A stretch of 64,000 nucleotides of DNA from Rotaria socialis (GCA_905331475.1 CAJNYU010000289.1:124001-188000), one strand, 5' to 3'. Counted from the first letter of the stretch, positions 49,291 through 61,791 are shown. Program-made: numbers and translations. Notes: a model not told the origin generated them from the letters alone.

Positions 49291-50931
49291 ATGGCAGCAA
49301 CAAATAACAATTCGGTATGTAACCTGAAAAAGAAAAGTACATCAGGTATTTTCTAATCATTTTTTACTTGTTTATTTTAATATACTAAGGATCTAAATAT
49401 GACTAATGTCAATCCATTAGCTATGTTAGTTGAGCAATGTAATAAATTTCAATCATCAAATCCAAGTCCACCTTTATCACCATCAAAATCAAATGTTTAC
49501 GCTTGGAAACGACCAATAGTAAATCCATCATCGATGCATTCAAATTCTTCAATAACATCACCATTCGTTCGTATTAATCATTATGAACATTCGTTATTAA
49601 ATGGTAATGGACATTTAAAAGAAAATTCATCAGCACCATCATCATCATCATCAGCAGCAGCAACAGCAACAACAACAACAACAACGCCTTGGATGGATAT
49701 TCATCATCATCATCAACCATGGTTTACAACAAATCAAACACCTCCTATTTCAAATCATAATGAACACCAAACATCTCCACCTCCATCATTATTTTCTACG
49801 TCGTCTAATGTTCAATATCCACCCCATATTCAATCAACACATTACAATGATTTTCTTTCTGTTAATCATCCCTATAATACGGATTCATATCGGCATGAAT
49901 TTCGTTTATTTTATCCACCTATTGTTTCGTCTCATACACCATCACCGCCGACAATTCAAGCAACAACATCGTCGCCAACAGCAAAAAATCCATTAAAAAA
50001 GCCTAAAACAAGTCGTGCTCAATGTGATTGTCCGAATTGTCGTGAAGCTGATCGTTTAGGTTATATCACTGGATCAACGGTACGAAAAAGAAATATACAT
50101 AATTGTCATATACCAGGCTGTGGAAAAGAATATCATAAAACATCACATCTTAAAGCACATTTACGTTGGCATACAGGTTGAATAATGTTTAAAAACAAGG
50201 AAAAATATTTTTTGACATTTTAATTTATATATTCATAGGCGAACGACCATTTGTATGTAATTGGTTATTTTGTGGAAAACGATTTACTCGTAGTGATGAA
50301 CTACAACGACATTCACGAACACATACAGGTATTTTTATTTAACATAAATAGTTGTTTGTTCATATTTTATTTAGTCTAATTATCATATAAAAATGTTGTT
50401 CGATTTTATTCTATTTTTCTACCGTAACGATTGTTAAGGCTAATCTTAAGAGAAATAACAACGCATACACATGATAATTAACTTCGAATGAATACCTATT
50501 ATTTATACTTGACATGTACGATCATAGGTGACATCAATCAAACAAGATTTTTATCATGGAATACGCCCACTGTTTCTTTTCGATAGATATCAAATATAAA
50601 TAAAGCAACATTTTCTCATTATATTTAGGTGAAAAACGATTTGCATGTCAAATGTGTGGAAAACGTTTTATGCGAAGTGATCATCTTAATAAACATGTAG
50701 GTAGTTTCGATTGAATAAAAGAATTAGTTTTTGAAATTTTCTTTTCTCTCTTCAAATTAGGTTAAAACACATATAACTACTAGTATTAATGATGAATTTC
50801 GTTCAAGAACTATCGAATCTAATGCACAAGAAAATCAGCATCACCATCATGATCATCAGACATATCATCATATGCATAATCAAAGATTTTTATCAACTGA
50901 TATTAAAACAGAACCGAGAATGAGAGATTAA
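49291..50931 (+). CDS. Sp8/9: Sp-family zinc-finger transcription factor, Sp6-9 type
   Basis: Five exons. The first is only 24 bases (MAATNNNS from 49291), joined to an exon that carries the SP box [13 protein letters not shown] and, later, YAWKRP. Ser/His/Thr-rich low-complexity sequence follows. The Buttonhead box [13 protein letters not shown] precedes three C2H2 fingers: [40 protein letters not shown] and [20 protein letters not shown]. The finger sequence ([15 protein letters not shown]) matches Sp5/Sp6-9 rather than Sp1-4, and the SP box favours Sp6-9. These factors bind GC boxes and pattern limbs and neural tissue in animals. One intron falls exactly between fingers 1 and 2 and another between 2 and 3. 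The stop is TAA 50929-50931. Confidence 0.93.
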
Positions 50932-52693
50932 AATAGATATTCTCAATGACAAGGTCTTCTCTTTTTTTTCTTCTACCTCTTTTTTTTGTTGCATGTTCTA
51001 GTATCTGTAGTAATGATATTTGTAATACAACGTATGTATAATGATGTCAAATTGTAGTTTATAATTCTAAATTGAAAACAATATGAAATGTAACATTAAA
51101 ATAGACCCATAAAAATGAACAGTGTTAGTCTGTATTCGAATGCATTATCTCTACAAAAAAATAATAATAATTATATGTTTTAAAAAAGAATGAAATTCTT
51201 TATGATCCTATATATTTATTTTTTTTGTGCTTCAATTTTTTTATCTCAAAAAGTGAATGAAAAATATCTAGGATAGCAGAATATTTAAAGTTCTGTTACA
51301 GTAGGGAATCTATCCTGGTCAAATCCAAGACAATTCTACAATGAGAACAGGAACGAAATCAAGTACGCGGGAAAACGCTTGATGAGAAACGCTTTTCTTG
51401 CTGTGAGTTTTTCTCAAACTTTCAGTATAAATTGAAACAAAAAAGTCTATGGAGATAAATGTTGCTAAACTGTTTCAGAATATGTAATTATTACTTTTTT
51501 GTTCTTTCAAAATATATTTTGACAAAGATAATGCAGTCAAAATACAGACTACAACTTATTCATTTCCCCGAAATATACATATATATATATATATATATAT
51601 AATCATAGAGGATCCTTGTTCAAGTTCAAATCGTCCAGAGCATTAAGAAGGTCATCAATAATAATAACAGCACCAGATTGAAACGTTTTGTATGTTATTA
51701 TGGTTTGCAACATAAGCAGTGAAGACAAGATACTTGGATATGCTAAATCAAACTATGCATACAGTTTTTACGGATTGTATTGAAACTCTTATAGAAGTTT
51801 CAACATTGTTAATCACATTTGCTGAAAAAGCTCATGTCGAAAAAGATTTATACATGGTTAATAAATTCAAGTTCAATGTCTAATATGATATATTTGAGAA
51901 AAAAAATTCAAAAGAAATGCTGGATAATTTGTTTAAATGCACATAGTTTGATACTAGTTGCAATTCTTTTTTGTGAATGATAATTAAGTGAGACAGTGTG
52001 ACATGGCACTTAGAAATAAGAAGAATTAAGGGTGCTTCTCAGTCTTAACTTCTCCATGAAACTCTCATCGGGGTTGCTGATCCTAGCTAAACTTGAAAAA
52101 GTTCTATCGGTTTTGATTTATCATTATATTAATTGCAAATTACACGATGTTTTTTTCTTCTGTTTGTTCGAATAGTTTTATATTAATAAGTCAAATTTAG
52201 AACAAGACATTAACTTTGATTGAAGTTTTATCATCAATTTTACCGATTACCAATGCAATATGCATTTACGCCAATAGAGATGCATCCAGCCTAGGCGGTT
52301 GACCTGACTCGTACGTTTTAACAACCGAATTTGAACGTAATTCATTATTACTCAAGAATATTTAGACATATAAATTCGATTTTGACAACGGCTGCTTGCT
52401 TTGAGATTCAAAATCTCGCACAAAAGCGTTTTTAACGAGGCCACTCTATGATATACGGTACAAGGTGGATGCACATTATGTACCGAGAGAAAATTGATGT
52501 TTGTATGTTTGAGATAACTTTTTTCTCTATTGATTTGTTAAATTATTCTTAATGAAAATACTGAAATACAATCAAAGAACTCGTTAATAATCTGCTTATA
52601 TGGATGAAAATTTTTTGATTCGTATGATTATTTATCATTCATTTCGTAGGAAAAAAAATTGAAGTACCTTTGGATGTTTTTAATAAATAGAAA
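50932..52693. other. Intergenic, no supported gene
   Basis: T-rich 3' flank of the Sp gene, an (AT)n tract at about 51578-51602 and otherwise unremarkable AT-rich DNA. Confidence 0.4.
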
Positions 52694-52710
52694 GGGTGTG
52701 GGTGTGAGGC
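52694..52710 (+). repeat. Short telomere-type motif
   Basis: gggtgtgggtgtgagg: two to three TGTGGG-like units in an otherwise AT-rich stretch, the first (leftmost) in the window. Confidence 0.5.
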
Positions 52711-53057
52711 TTAAGATAATCTGATTTGAAACATTCTTAAATTATTCAGAAAAGAATAAAAAAGCAAAAATGTGCATGGTTACAGGAAAATCAGTGGCTA
52801 TCTTTGTGAAATGAGTTTCTCTTTTATTGTGTTGAAGCAAATTTTCAGAGAATCGAAATCGAACTATTCGCTTCTTTACTGGCCAGAACTAGCGTTTGAT
52901 TGCTATTCATTGTGTCGAAGTGATGACTGAGAATATCGATCATGCTCAGTTTGTTCCGTAATAATCAGAGGGAAACCAGAGAGACGGGTTGAGTGAGTCC
53001 GTAAATAGCTAATTACCGATGAAAATTTGCACTTGATTCGTTCTCAAGTATCAGCAG

Positions 53058-53357
53058 TGTCCAAGAACTGAGAAATAGGAATCCCTAATATGCCGAGGAA
53101 TTGTCAATGGCTCTATGATAATTTCTAGAGAAAATGGAAATCAACTATTGGTTCTTTCACAGTTCCATCATTCACGAAAGTCATGATATTACTTTTTTTT
53201 AAATAATTTGTGCACGGAACTATTGATTGTCGCAATTTTGTAGGTGAACATGAGCGTAAGAACAAAAATGATTGTGAATATTCCTTATTTTTACCTTTAG
53301 TATGCAATGAACTTTAGGGGAACTGAAGAGGAATTCCTAATTCTCAGTCCTTGGACA
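53058..53357. mobile_element. Foldback/MITE-like element, about 28-bp inverted ends
   Basis: The left end tgtccaagaactgagaaata and the reverse complement of the right end tgtccaaggactgagaatta agree at about 18 of 20 positions and continue imperfectly. The total is 300 bases with a non-coding interior. Target duplication is not clear. Confidence 0.5.
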
Positions 53358-54416
53358 TTCTTCTCTAGTTGATCATTTTGTAGAAAGCTGTCTATTCTTG
53401 AATACATAAAAGTTTAACGGCTTTAGGATGATATATAACAATATTATTATACTTTTTTTGAACTCTCACACAGAGAAAAGCAACTTGCTTTTTCGTAAAA
53501 CTTTGATTGCTAGTCTTTTAAACTTCTGCGTTAATTTTTGGCAGTATTGAATACTTTTCATGCTCCTGCGAGTCATAGTAATCATCAATACGTGACATAT
53601 TATATAAAAGATTCTTTTTGTAGGCATCTACGATCGGTACATATTGAATTACAGCACAGAAGTAAACTTTACAGTGTCCAAGTTTCTTTTATCTTTGTGT
53701 ACGAGATGATACCTACACTTTAATTGTTGATTTGAAATGTGGCAACGTAACTTATCTTTTTCACGTCCTAGCACATATGATCCAAAGCTGGGCCGATCAC
53801 AATAAAATTTTGAATACCGTCTGCTTTCTTGTGAATTTTGGTTGTTAGAATTTGCTCTTTTGATCTTTTCTTATCAGTAAATTGATCTCGACGCTTATTT
53901 ACTTCCTTTGTGACGCCATTTACATTTTATGTATTATAAAAAGGCTTGCACAGAAAGAAGCAAATGAAATCAATAAAAACACTCAAAAAGAGTAAGTATC
54001 ATCTTTTTGGAAACAGAATTGGAAATAATTGTTAAATTTATTAGCACGAAAAATGAATGTTTTGACCACAGATCGTGCTAAACATAAAAGTATATTAATA
54101 TTGTTTTTAGAACCACTCAGTTGCAATTTTCAAAGCATTTCGTTCAAAATTTTTTAACTCTCAGGCCCACGAACTGTCGATCGGTGAGTATTTAAATCTA
54201 TTAGAAATCTCAAAGCCTAAAAAAAACAATCCGATTTTTAGCGTAAAACGGTAGGTTATTCACCACTATAACGGACTGCCTCAAATATGTCGACATGATT
54301 TTCATTTTCCAGTGAAATACCTTTACTGTACTTTACATTATCTTGCTATATTATAATGTTTTTGTAGATTTGCTAGAGCTAAGAACCTTTTCAACTACAA
54401 ATCTTCGACGAAAGAA
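53358..54416. other. Intergenic / macin promoter side
   Basis: AT-rich, no supported gene. The part just upstream of 54417 presumably held the macin promoter. Confidence 0.35.
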
Positions 54417-56037
54417 ATGCATAAACTTACACTTTTCTTAGTATGCTTTGTTACCATTAATCTCATCGACTCAGCAGTAGTGTACTGCGTGATCGTGATC
54501 GTGAATTTAGTGATCATGTAGTGCCCTAATTCAGCTATAAAAGAAAAATATTTTATTGATTGGTCGTGTCATCTATATAATATATTCTATTGGATATAGT
54601 TAAAGGCTTCGACTTGAAAAGAAAGAATATCAACAGCAAAGTTTCGTTTGCTTTCTTTATATTCATTCTATGAAAATACTTTGACGATGTAAAAAAAACC
54701 TTTAGCTTGTTTTAGACTCTAGAATGTGTACCACTGATCCTCTTAAATTCAATAAAACAGATTTAGCACGATTGATTATAGAAAACCCTATATCTATATC
54801 ATATAAAAACCAAAAAAATGGAAATATACTTGACAATATTCCTCATAACTTAAATTATTTCGCATTCTTAGGTGATATTCTTATGTGCGAATGGTGGCAT
54901 CCGATAGACAACAATGCCAGTTGTCATCTCTTTTATCGACTGATTGAGTTTTTGCTCTCTGCATTATCCATCTTTTCCATAGTTCTAACAGTGTGTTTTT
55001 CAGATGTTTTTTTTTGACCATCAGTTGTATTTTTCGCATGTCGTCACCTGAAAGAATTGTAACTGTAGAGTAGTATACCATGTACCAGAATACAGCTGAG
55101 GTTGCTCGTCTGCTTCAATACAGCTATAAGATGCTACTACAATGAAAGTATAAAGCGTGCCGGTGAAATTATGACGAAGAGCTTACCTATCAATACACGA
55201 GAGACTCCAACATAGCAAAGACTTAGAAGATGTTCACACTGAGCAGTTTCTGTGAAAAGCTTTGTACTGAAAATGCTTCAACATATACTTTTGTACGTGC
55301 TACTGTGTTGAGCTGCTACTTTAAAAAACATTTTGCTAGAGCTCAGACTTATTTCTATATTTTTGGTTTTTCTGTATTTGTACGGTTCTGAACAAATTAC
55401 TACATTCGGATATTGTTCATGTGCTGTATCGTTAAGTTATATCACGTAGTATATATAGTATCAATATGAGACCTAGTTGACGATCTATAAGAGAGAAATC
55501 GAAAAAAAACTTTGTTTCGTTACTTATGTGCCACCTTGTATTTAATCAGGTTATGTATTTTACTTGTTTTTTATTGCTACAAGCAGCAAATGAACTGTCA
55601 GATTTTACAATTTAATGTGAACATTAACCTTTTCAATAAATATTTGAAATTTTGAACTTAAATAATAGTCGTGAAATATCAACTTTTAATTTCGATCACG
55701 AAAAAACCTTCTAATCACGCACGATCACGCAGTACACTACTCAGCAGCCAGTGGTTGGTACAAAGATTTCCTCAACGAAGCAGAGATAATTTATGAGAAT
55801 GGCAAAGCGTGTTGGAAATCATGGAGTCGATGCACTGAATGGTCATCAGGCGCAACCGGATATCTCTGGCAAAGTTGTAACGAGCGATGCAAGTGTAAGG
55901 GATACCTCGGAGGTAATTGTCGTCCTGTGCCAAACTATTGCCCAGTTCTACCTAAAGGAAGTACGATCAATCAATGCAAATGCTACGGTACTGGACCCGC
56001 TCTGTCCAATGGGCAAAAAATCAGGTGCGGTCTGTAG
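54417..56037 (+). pseudogene. Macin-family antimicrobial peptide gene, interrupted by transposon
   Basis: The 5' part (54417-54477) encodes a signal peptide, MHKLTLFLVCFVTINLIDSA. The 3' part (55748-56037) encodes a mature peptide with the macin signature: CWKSWSRCTEWSSGATGYLW, then QSCNERCKCKGYLGGNC and QCKCYGTGP, with at least ten cysteines, as in hydramacin, theromacin and neuromacin. A 1262-base element sits between them, flanked by the 8-bp duplication ctcagcag. Ignoring the element and one duplication copy, the two parts are in the same frame with the signal-peptidase site at the join. In this copy translation from the ATG runs into the element and stops at its in-frame TAG (54519-54521). 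Nearby GT donors give phases 0 or 2, while the acceptors near 55747 would need phase 1, so simple splicing does not rescue it. Macins permeabilise bacteria; this allele should be non-functional. Confidence 0.88.
54478..55739. mobile_element. Non-autonomous hAT-like transposon inside macin gene
   Basis: The termini are perfect 20-base inverted repeats (TAGTGTACTGCGTGATCGTG), flanked by the 8-bp target duplication ctcagcag (54470-54477, 55740-55747). The 1262 bases have no transposase; the largest frame (54724-55017) is unrecognised. The perfect ends and duplication suggest a recent insertion. Confidence 0.9.
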
Positions 56038-56581
56038 TGGCTATAATGAGCGTCAACGGCACTTTTAAGTCAATTATAGTCGAGAAAATAGAACCCAAAC
56101 AACAGTTTTTTGTTTATTTTAATAACATAACAAAGAATTATTCACACAAAAATATATCATGTAAGACTTTCTTCTGGAAATTGTTACAAAAATAAGTAAA
56201 AATCGTAATCGAATACCTATGAAACAATTTCGGATCAAATTACGAATTAAAGTTTTTCAAACAACTCACGATTATTTAAGATGCATTTTTTAATCCATTC
56301 TTCGATTCATTTCACATGAGTTCTAGAATTTCTAATTAAATGTCCCCTACAACTGTTGAATTGCACTTGAACATCGATTTTTTTCAAAGAGTCTACGTAT
56401 TGTTAAGATAAAACGAATAACTTTCGAGAAAAACAAGAAGTATGGATACATATGGACATAGAATTTTTATTGCATACGAACAATTCCTTTGCATTCATCT
56501 TCTGAATTCTCTTTTTTAATACATGTATACAAAAAAATCGGCATGATTTTCGAGATTGGCATCAATTCCTTTGTTCACTAT
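56038..56581. other. 3' flank of macin gene
   Basis: AT-rich. A perfect 24-base palindrome (half-site ctttgttcacta) spans 56569-56592 and overlaps the left end of the next element. Confidence 0.5.
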
Positions 56582-56833
56582 AGTGAACAAAGAATAGCAT
56601 CACACGGAACCAAAAAGTTTCGTCCTCAGTACGAAACTCGTAAAAAGGGCTTCGAACTTTGAAATGAATTCTGAAGCCTTTTTAGGTTTCCTAGGTTTTC
56701 CACAAAACCTTCGAAAACGTTTCCTGGATTCTTGATAATTATTTTGAGATTATCTTGGAGTGTTACGAAACCTTTTTGAAGGTTTCGAATTCGTTTCAAA
56801 AATGGTTCCATGTGGTGCTATTTTTGTTCCAGT
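56582..56833. mobile_element. MITE-like element with about 30-bp inverted ends
   Basis: The left end gaacaaagaatagcatcaca-cggaacc and the reverse complement of the right end gaacaaaaatagcaccaca-tggaacc match apart from a few substitutions and an indel. The interior contains further inverted pieces (aggtttc / gaaacct). The probable target is TA, as in mariner-type MITEs, but the boundary is not exact. Confidence 0.6.
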
Positions 56834-58158
56834 GTACCCATAATGCCGATGAAGCTTATAGTATATCGAATCATAATTTAATGGGTGGGGTGGATGTGGG
56901 GTAAACTGTATTGCTGTGAGCCTGGAATGGCGTAACCGTGGCTATCAGAAAAGAGCACACACACACCCAAAGATTATTTTGTTACTATCGGAACCCCTTT
57001 AGAGTTTCCCAGGGTGCCTCCTTTTCAGAGAGTACTCTCACCGGCCGGCGTTTTTTGTCAAGAGTATTGTTGTAGAGGCCAACTGAAAGCATGACCATAA
57101 AGAAAAGAAAAGATATCACTAAACAAACATACACATTATCTTGTTTTCTTTTATTTCATTACTTATGATTTAGTTGTTAATTTAGTAAAGTTCTTGATGA
57201 AATCGAATACAACCAGTGAGACTTTAACCATTTCTATTAAAGGGAGTCCTCTGCTGATCTTGCATAATTTTGTGTGTCCAGCGAAAAAGTAGGACTACTA
57301 TTAAGAAAATGCTGGATTTACCAAAGAAAAATGTGCAGTTTATATAAATAATTGCGAAGCTACAGAATATTTATTTGAAATCGAGCTATAATTAGCAGCC
57401 CCTGAGTAAAGGTACCAATCTTAGAAAATTTAAAATGTGTTTTTTCGGTGTGGGTGTCAGTTATCTCAATTCTCACGCCCACAACCTAAGGTCCATGCAG
57501 TGTTCACGCCAAAGTCAACGCGCAAATGTAGTGTAACAGAAAGAATTTCTTATTTGTTGTATATAAATGTACCCGTAGAGATTTCAACTTCTCTAACGAT
57601 TTTTCATAATTTTGACTTAGAATCCAACGATAGTCGTTTTCCGTCATTATCTAACTTATTGAATGTCGGGTGGATCGCGGTGGTGGTGACAGCAAGACAG
57701 TTACGTACCTATTATTACTGAATATGATCTTTAATTTTTTCCAAAATATTTTTTAATCAACGTAATAATAAATATTCATGCTTCAAAACCTCACTCGTAA
57801 GTATATGCTGAGACAGGTTGGTCTTCATATTGAGATGAGTCATATTAAATTGTTTACTTTAAAAGAACTTCAAGAGAACTAATTTAATACCAGAATAAGC
57901 GACAACAAGTTTGACTCATCTTTGGGGAAAAAAATGAGTTTTTACATATAAATAAGCTGAACAAATTCGATCGCATAATTGCTAATTTCAAAGATAATCG
58001 ACAGTGCGCATTATTTAGATAAATTTAGGAGAAAGAGGCAAGTGAAATTTGACCTATTTTCTTTCTAGTAAAAAGGAAAAATTCGAAATCTATTTTCTTC
58101 ACGCATGTATTTGTTTTGATTTAGTCTATTCTGCTAAAGTAAGACCAACTAGATTGTA
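56834..58158. other. Subtelomere-like spacer with degenerate telomeric motifs
   Basis: Contains a G-rich run gggtggggtggatgtgggg (56883-56901), a C-rich run cacacacacaccc (56956-56968), and a second pair ggtgtgggtgtc (57447-57458) and cgcccacaacc (57475-57485). A plus-strand frame at 57437-57721 has no recognised domain. No gene is supported. Confidence 0.45.
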
Positions 58159-61100
58159 AGGTAGAGGTAATTCAAAATTGCAGCACCTCTACATTTTTAC
58201 TTAAACATGAATCAGTAGATTCCACTTTTTACGCTGATCACCAATATCTACTTAGTTTTTCGATTTAACAAAACATTCATGGAGAAAAACGCAAGACACT
58301 TAGATAGTCTAAAAATCAGCAAAAAATTGCTGTTCACAAAAACGTTTATTTCCTTTCCGTTCCACTTTTCTTTCTCACCAGTATGATTTTCGAATTCCTC
58401 ATAGAAAAATGAGTCTAGCACCAATACATAGAGCTTTGTTGGATATTACATGTTCAGCCTGATTAACAAGCATTCAGGGTCACTCCCTTTTGGACTAGTT
58501 AATTTTGAAAACGTATCTAGTTTGTTTTGGTGGTAGATAGACCTTGTATTCATACGTCATTCGAAGCGCCATTTGACGAACTACGAAATGATAGCTCGGT
58601 TTTTTCAATATCATTTCGCATGCTGAGAAAAGGCGTCTACAACGGCAGCGTGAAAAAAAAACTGTCCAGTGATTTTTCAATAAAAATAAATTTTTCATTC
58701 AGAACTTGTAGACATAAGGTGGAATAGATAAAAAAAACGATGCAGAAGTCAATGGAGGTGGTTTCAGGGGACTCCAGACTATATCCAACAGGGTTATACC
58801 AAAATTCCGAAAGAAAAAGAGGAATTTTCTCAAACTTTCGTTGTACAGTGTGCTGAATGAATTGTTATGTGGAACCATCGCGCATACCCTTGAATGGACT
58901 GTCTGATGATCAATGGAGGACGTTTTTCGTAACAAAAATTGAAATGATTTCTTAATTTACTATCAAAGGGTTATTCAAACTTATCCAATTTTGAAATCAT
59001 TATTTAAGTAATTCAAGATGCCAAAAGTTAATAGACGACGAAATCATTCACGTCATCTGAATTCTAGAAGATCTATAGAAAGTATTACATCGAATGAAAC
59101 TGAAACATTTTCAAGTGACGAAGAAGAAGAAGAAGAAGAAGAAGAAATTTTGTTTATTTCAAATGCCGATATTGATTTCTCGAATGAATCTGTCTTAAAT
59201 GATATCAGTGATCTTTTTTCGTTCTGATATGATTCAACGATTAGTCAGATCAGTCGAAAGTTGTAAATTAGATTTACGTCGATTTGGTGGAAAATTTACA
59301 GCAAATTCAAGTCAGCCATATTTTTTTGAACATGAACGAGAAGATGTGGTGAAACATCGAAAAGAATTTGTCAGATACTTCATTGAAAGAGAACAGCATT
59401 CTTATACAATTACGAATGACACAGTGCCACAATGGAAAACACCAACAACGAAACCAACAATTTTGCTTTGTAAGCGCTTTTTTTCCTTTCTTCATCCCAA
59501 AACTCGTCAATATGTTCATTTTGGCATTCCTCTGTTGTAGGTCATGATGAAAGTACATACAAATGTGGAGAAATTCCAGGCAAAAGATGGATTATGTCTG
59601 ATAATGCACCGTTTTACAACAAAGGCAGAGGAAGAAGTATAATGTGTTCGGATCTATGTTAGTCATGCATCCAAGCAAACCTTTCTTTTCATTGACCGAC
59701 AAAGAATATTCAGAAGCATTGAAAAAATATCCACACTTAAATTATGACTGTGACACAAATTATGAAAAGAATAGTGTTTCTGCTGCAATCAATGTCAGTG
59801 GTGATAATTATTTTGACAATCAAGATATTCTTAGTCAATTTAAACGTCTATTTCAATTACTGGCATTTAAAAATGAATATAAAAATCATAATTTCGTATG
59901 CCTCCTCGACAATGCCAGAACACATACAGCAGCTAACACGCATATAAATGATTTTGGAATGAGACCAGGGACTCGGTGTCCTGTTGATAAGATCGATTAT
60001 ATTGATGAGAATAGTAAACAACAAACTATGGAATGCTATAATGATGATGGATATAGTAAAGATTTACTGGCTTTGGCATATGAATTAAATGTCTTTGCCC
60101 CAAGAAAATGCAAAGTCAATGAATTGAAATAATTGCTGTCTCAACATGCAGCTTGTAAAAGCGTGAGTATAGAGATTAATTTTACTGTTCATTGTGACAA
60201 ATGTTCCACGACTCTTGTTTACTCTTTTTCCATTATAGGTCACCAAACTTGAAAAATTAGCTGCGGAATATAATGTCAAAATACGTTTTTCGCCGAAGTA
60301 CCACTGTGAAACTAATCCAATTGAAGGATATTGGTATCACTCAAAGTAATATATACGAAAAAATGCAGATCAAAGTTTTCACAGATTATTAACTTTGATG
60401 CCTGAAGCAAAAACAAATTTTATTGATAAGCATATTCACCTGAAACTTTTTCATCGATTTTGGAGAACGATCAAAGCATACAATCAAGGAAAAAATTATC
60501 TTGAAGTACTGACATTGTTTTTTAGTGGATTGTGCAATGATAAAATCATCAGTCACCGTAAAATCACAAACAGTAACATTGACGATTAATACGTATAATT
60601 CTCACGCTATGTTTAATTTATTCAACTAATAAAATACTCGAAAATTCTATTTTTTAGGTTCTTATTCTTGCTCAGCTATTTTTGATTTAGCATCTCAATA
60701 AAAGAACATAAAAAACTGAAAAATCGCATATAAATCTCAATACAAATGGAATTTTGCTTCATGAGGCTTTCACAAATTATCTTAGTTTTGCATAGTCTCC
60801 TGAAACCACCTCCATTGAATTCTGCATCGTTGTTTTATCTATTCCACCTTATTTCTACAAGTTCTGTATGAGAAATTAATTTTTTATAGAAAAATCACTA
60901 GACCGTTTTTTCCATGCTGTCATTGTAGACACCTTTTCTCAGCATGGGAAATGATATTGAAAAAATCGAGCTATACATGTGTAGCCCGTCGAATGGCGCT
61001 TCGGATGACGGGTGAATGGATGCTCTATTTGCCTGCACAAAAACTAGATAGATTTGCAAAATTCACAAGTACAAAACTGACTGACCTTAAATGCTTGTTG

Positions 61101-61409
61101 ACCAGGTTGAACATGTAATATCTGATAAAGCTTTAGATATTGCTGCTAGACTCATTTGCCTATGAGGAATTCGAAAATCATATTGGTGAGAAAGGAAAGT
61201 GGAACGGGAAAGAAATAAACGTTGTTTGTTGAAAAGTAATTGTTTTGCTGATTTTTAGACCCTCTTGATATCTTGCGTTTTTCTCCACGAATGTGTTGTC
61301 AAATGAAAAAAACTGAGTAGATATTCGTGATCAGCGTGAAAAGGGGAATCTACTGATGTATGTTTAAGCAAAAACGAAGAGGTGATGTAATTTTGAATTA
61401 CCCGCATCT
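58159..61409. mobile_element. IS630/Tc1-mariner-type transposon with about 0.6-kb inverted repeats
   Basis: The outer ends agg-tag-aggtaattcaaaatt and (reverse complement) aga-tgc-gggtaattcaaaatt are flanked by TA on both sides (58157-58158, 61410-61411). The inverted arms run to about 58770 and from about 60795 and stay recognisably alike throughout, for example ctcctgaaaccacctccatt at 60799-60818 against its counterpart near 58752-58770. The arms have diverged by substitutions and small indels, so the element is old. It encloses one decayed transposase frame. Confidence 0.85.
59018..60589 (+). pseudogene. DDE transposase (IS630/Tc1-mariner superfamily), degenerate
   Basis: The N-terminus (59018) is basic, then has a poly-Glu stretch. 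DDE landmarks appear in order: HDESTYKCGE (first Asp), VCLLDNARTHTA (second Asp, DNAxxH) and FSPKYHCETNPIEGYW (catalytic Glu, NPIE-YW). Two introns are visible, at about 59468-59540 and from 60165. The frame is broken by a shift at a T-run near 59211-59216, another near 59650, a stop at 60130-60132 inside NELK*LLSQH and a stop at 60347-60349 after YWYHSK. It therefore cannot make active enzyme. The subfamily resembles transposases with an HDE...LDNA...CExNPIE layout found in fungi and invertebrates. Confidence 0.85.
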
Positions 61410-61523
61410 TATATCATGAATCTTTGCATAAGATTGTGGTCGTTGTTTAGGTTCTCTGCTAAATCTAGTGAAAATTGAACGCTGTCATCATTATAATGCA
61501 AATTCAAATAGCGTTATACTCAC
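61410..61523. other. Spacer between transposon and kinase fragment
   Basis: Short AT-rich spacer; nothing supported. Confidence 0.4.
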
Positions 61524-61775
61524 AAGGATGAAATTAACTTTCTCATAGGAGGCAACCGAATTGTCTCTTTTACTTTGGGCTCCCATAATTGGATTGCAGA
61601 AAACTCTTCATACTCTCTCGACCCTAGACATGGATGTTTCCGTCGGCAACTTCAACTAAAGTAATACCCATGGTTTACATATCAGCCTGAATCGTACGCG
61701 GTTTCGGTGGAATATCCACAAGTTCTGGTGAATAATAAACGAAAGTACTCACAACTGGAGCCTTCGCTGTACCAA
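61524..61775 (-). pseudogene. Protein kinase catalytic-domain fragment
   Basis: The minus strand reads IGTAKAPVVSTFVYYSPELV, then PPKPRTIQADM, a stop, TMGITLVEVADGNIHV and, after a further stop and frameshift, REYEEFSAIQLWEPKVKE. This is the stretch from the activation segment (D-F-GTAK) through the APE-like and DxxxxG helices of a Ser/Thr kinase. The upstream half, including the HRD loop, is absent: the fragment begins exactly where telomere-type repeats end. The low end (near 61524) is a donor-like gtgagt. Confidence 0.65.
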
Positions 61776-61791
61776 TTGGGTGTGGGTGTGG
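61776..61791 (+). repeat. Interstitial telomere-type repeat, G-strand
   Basis: ttgggtgtgggtgtgg: about two and a half TGTGGG units capping the kinase fragment and pointing right. Confidence 0.8.

Noticed and set aside
54478-55739. Reading the 1.26 kb between the macin parts as an ordinary intron
   Set aside because: Perfect inverted ends and an 8-bp duplication show an insertion, and available donors and acceptors do not match in phase.
57437-57721. 94-codon plus-strand frame in the subtelomere-like spacer
   Set aside because: No domain, signal or splice evidence; begins beside a degenerate telomeric motif.
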